From positions 1-6,795 of the forward strand of contig JAITKU010000189.1 of assembly GCA_031278255.1 (NCBI GenBank): a stretch of 6,795 bases of DNA, written 5' to 3'. This DNA comes from Eubacteriales Family XIII. Incertae Sedis bacterium. Lineage in GTDB: Bacteria; Bacillota; Clostridia; Peptostreptococcales; Anaerovoracaceae. The position numbers were made by a program, and so were the translations under genes. Below are positions 6,707-6,795 of this stretch, piece after piece. The notes under the pieces are model-generated. The model saw nothing but the letters and a program-made list of their open reading frames with translations. It searched no databases and was not told the DNA's origin. The stretch's first letter is position 1. Each line of letters begins with the position of its first letter.

Positions 6707-6795
6707 TTAAATGATCTCGTGCATCGTGCGGTTTACGATCTCCGCCTGCAGACCCGGGGGCAGGTCGATGAAGTAGGCGCTGTAGCCGCCCACGC
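6707..6795 (-). CDS. Glycyl radical enzyme, C-terminal fragment with the glycyl radical site (5' part beyond window)
   Basis: Only the last 28 codons plus two bases of an upstream codon are present, ending at TAA (6707-6709). The translation starts VGGYSAYFIDLPPG and ends NRTMHEII. This is the C-terminal glycyl radical loop of the pyruvate formate-lyase/dehydratase superfamily (consensus RV-x-GY-x-A); the two leading bases GC fit an Arg codon. The radical-bearing glycine should be the second Gly, codon 6785-6787. It is followed by 25 residues, the same tail length I recall for E. coli PflB. The tail pattern (FIDLP, LQ-x-EI, NRT) resembles non-PFL members, in line with the two-cluster activase next to it. 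Whether it is a dehydratase, C-N or C-S lyase, decarboxylase or fumarate-adding synthase cannot be told from this fragment. It is too short for a normal ORF call but its identity is clear. Confidence 0.9.
   Translation of the reverse strand, partial: VGGYSAYFIDLPPGLQAEIVNRTMHEII

Overview
The window is a tightly packed minus-strand gene cluster from a GC-rich (roughly 60% by eye) anaerobic bacterium. The anaerobic lifestyle is inferred from a glycyl radical enzyme (an oxygen-sensitive class) with its dedicated radical-SAM activase, next to an adenosylcobalamin-dependent carbon-skeleton mutase with its reactivating chaperone. Strong AGGAGG-type ribosome binding sites and the gene content would suit a Clostridia-like or related anaerobe, but the window has no phylogenetic marker and I do not place it further.

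All genes are transcribed from high to low coordinates. In transcription order they are: the last 28 codons of a glycyl radical enzyme (6707-6795, cut by the window edge); a 99-nt gap with a very strong stem-loop (6637-6671); the glycyl-radical-enzyme activase (5696-6607); a single-chain glutamate-mutase-like protein in which the large substrate-binding (GlmE-type) part is fused to a C-terminal B12-binding (GlmS-type) domain (3734-5677); the GlmL/MutL-type accessory ATPase (2353-3729); an MmgE/PrpD family protein (946-2337); a 114-nt gap; and the first 277 codons of a zinc-dependent medium-chain dehydrogenase (1-831, cut by the window edge). Gaps from activase to PrpD are only 4-18 nt, so these four genes are almost certainly one operon. 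The long plus-strand ORFs are antisense shadows.

The cluster looks like a catabolic module joining two radical chemistries: a glycyl radical enzyme and a coenzyme-B12 mutase. It is not the classical methylaspartate route of glutamate fermentation. The mutase keeps the three arginines that grip the two carboxylates of glutamate in GlmE, and keeps the B12 and adenosyl contacts. It appears to lose the glutamate residue that contacts the substrate ammonium (E171 to Pro), and Y177 is Trp. No methylaspartate ammonia-lyase is present in the window; an MmgE/PrpD protein sits in the neighbourhood instead. My inference is a mutase for a non-amino dicarboxylate, with 2-methyleneglutarate mutase (also a single-chain enzyme of similar subunit size) as the closest known precedent. 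The glycyl radical enzyme and the dehydrogenase would then supply or process its substrate or product. The overall pathway is not one I recognise, and it is the main item worth following up.
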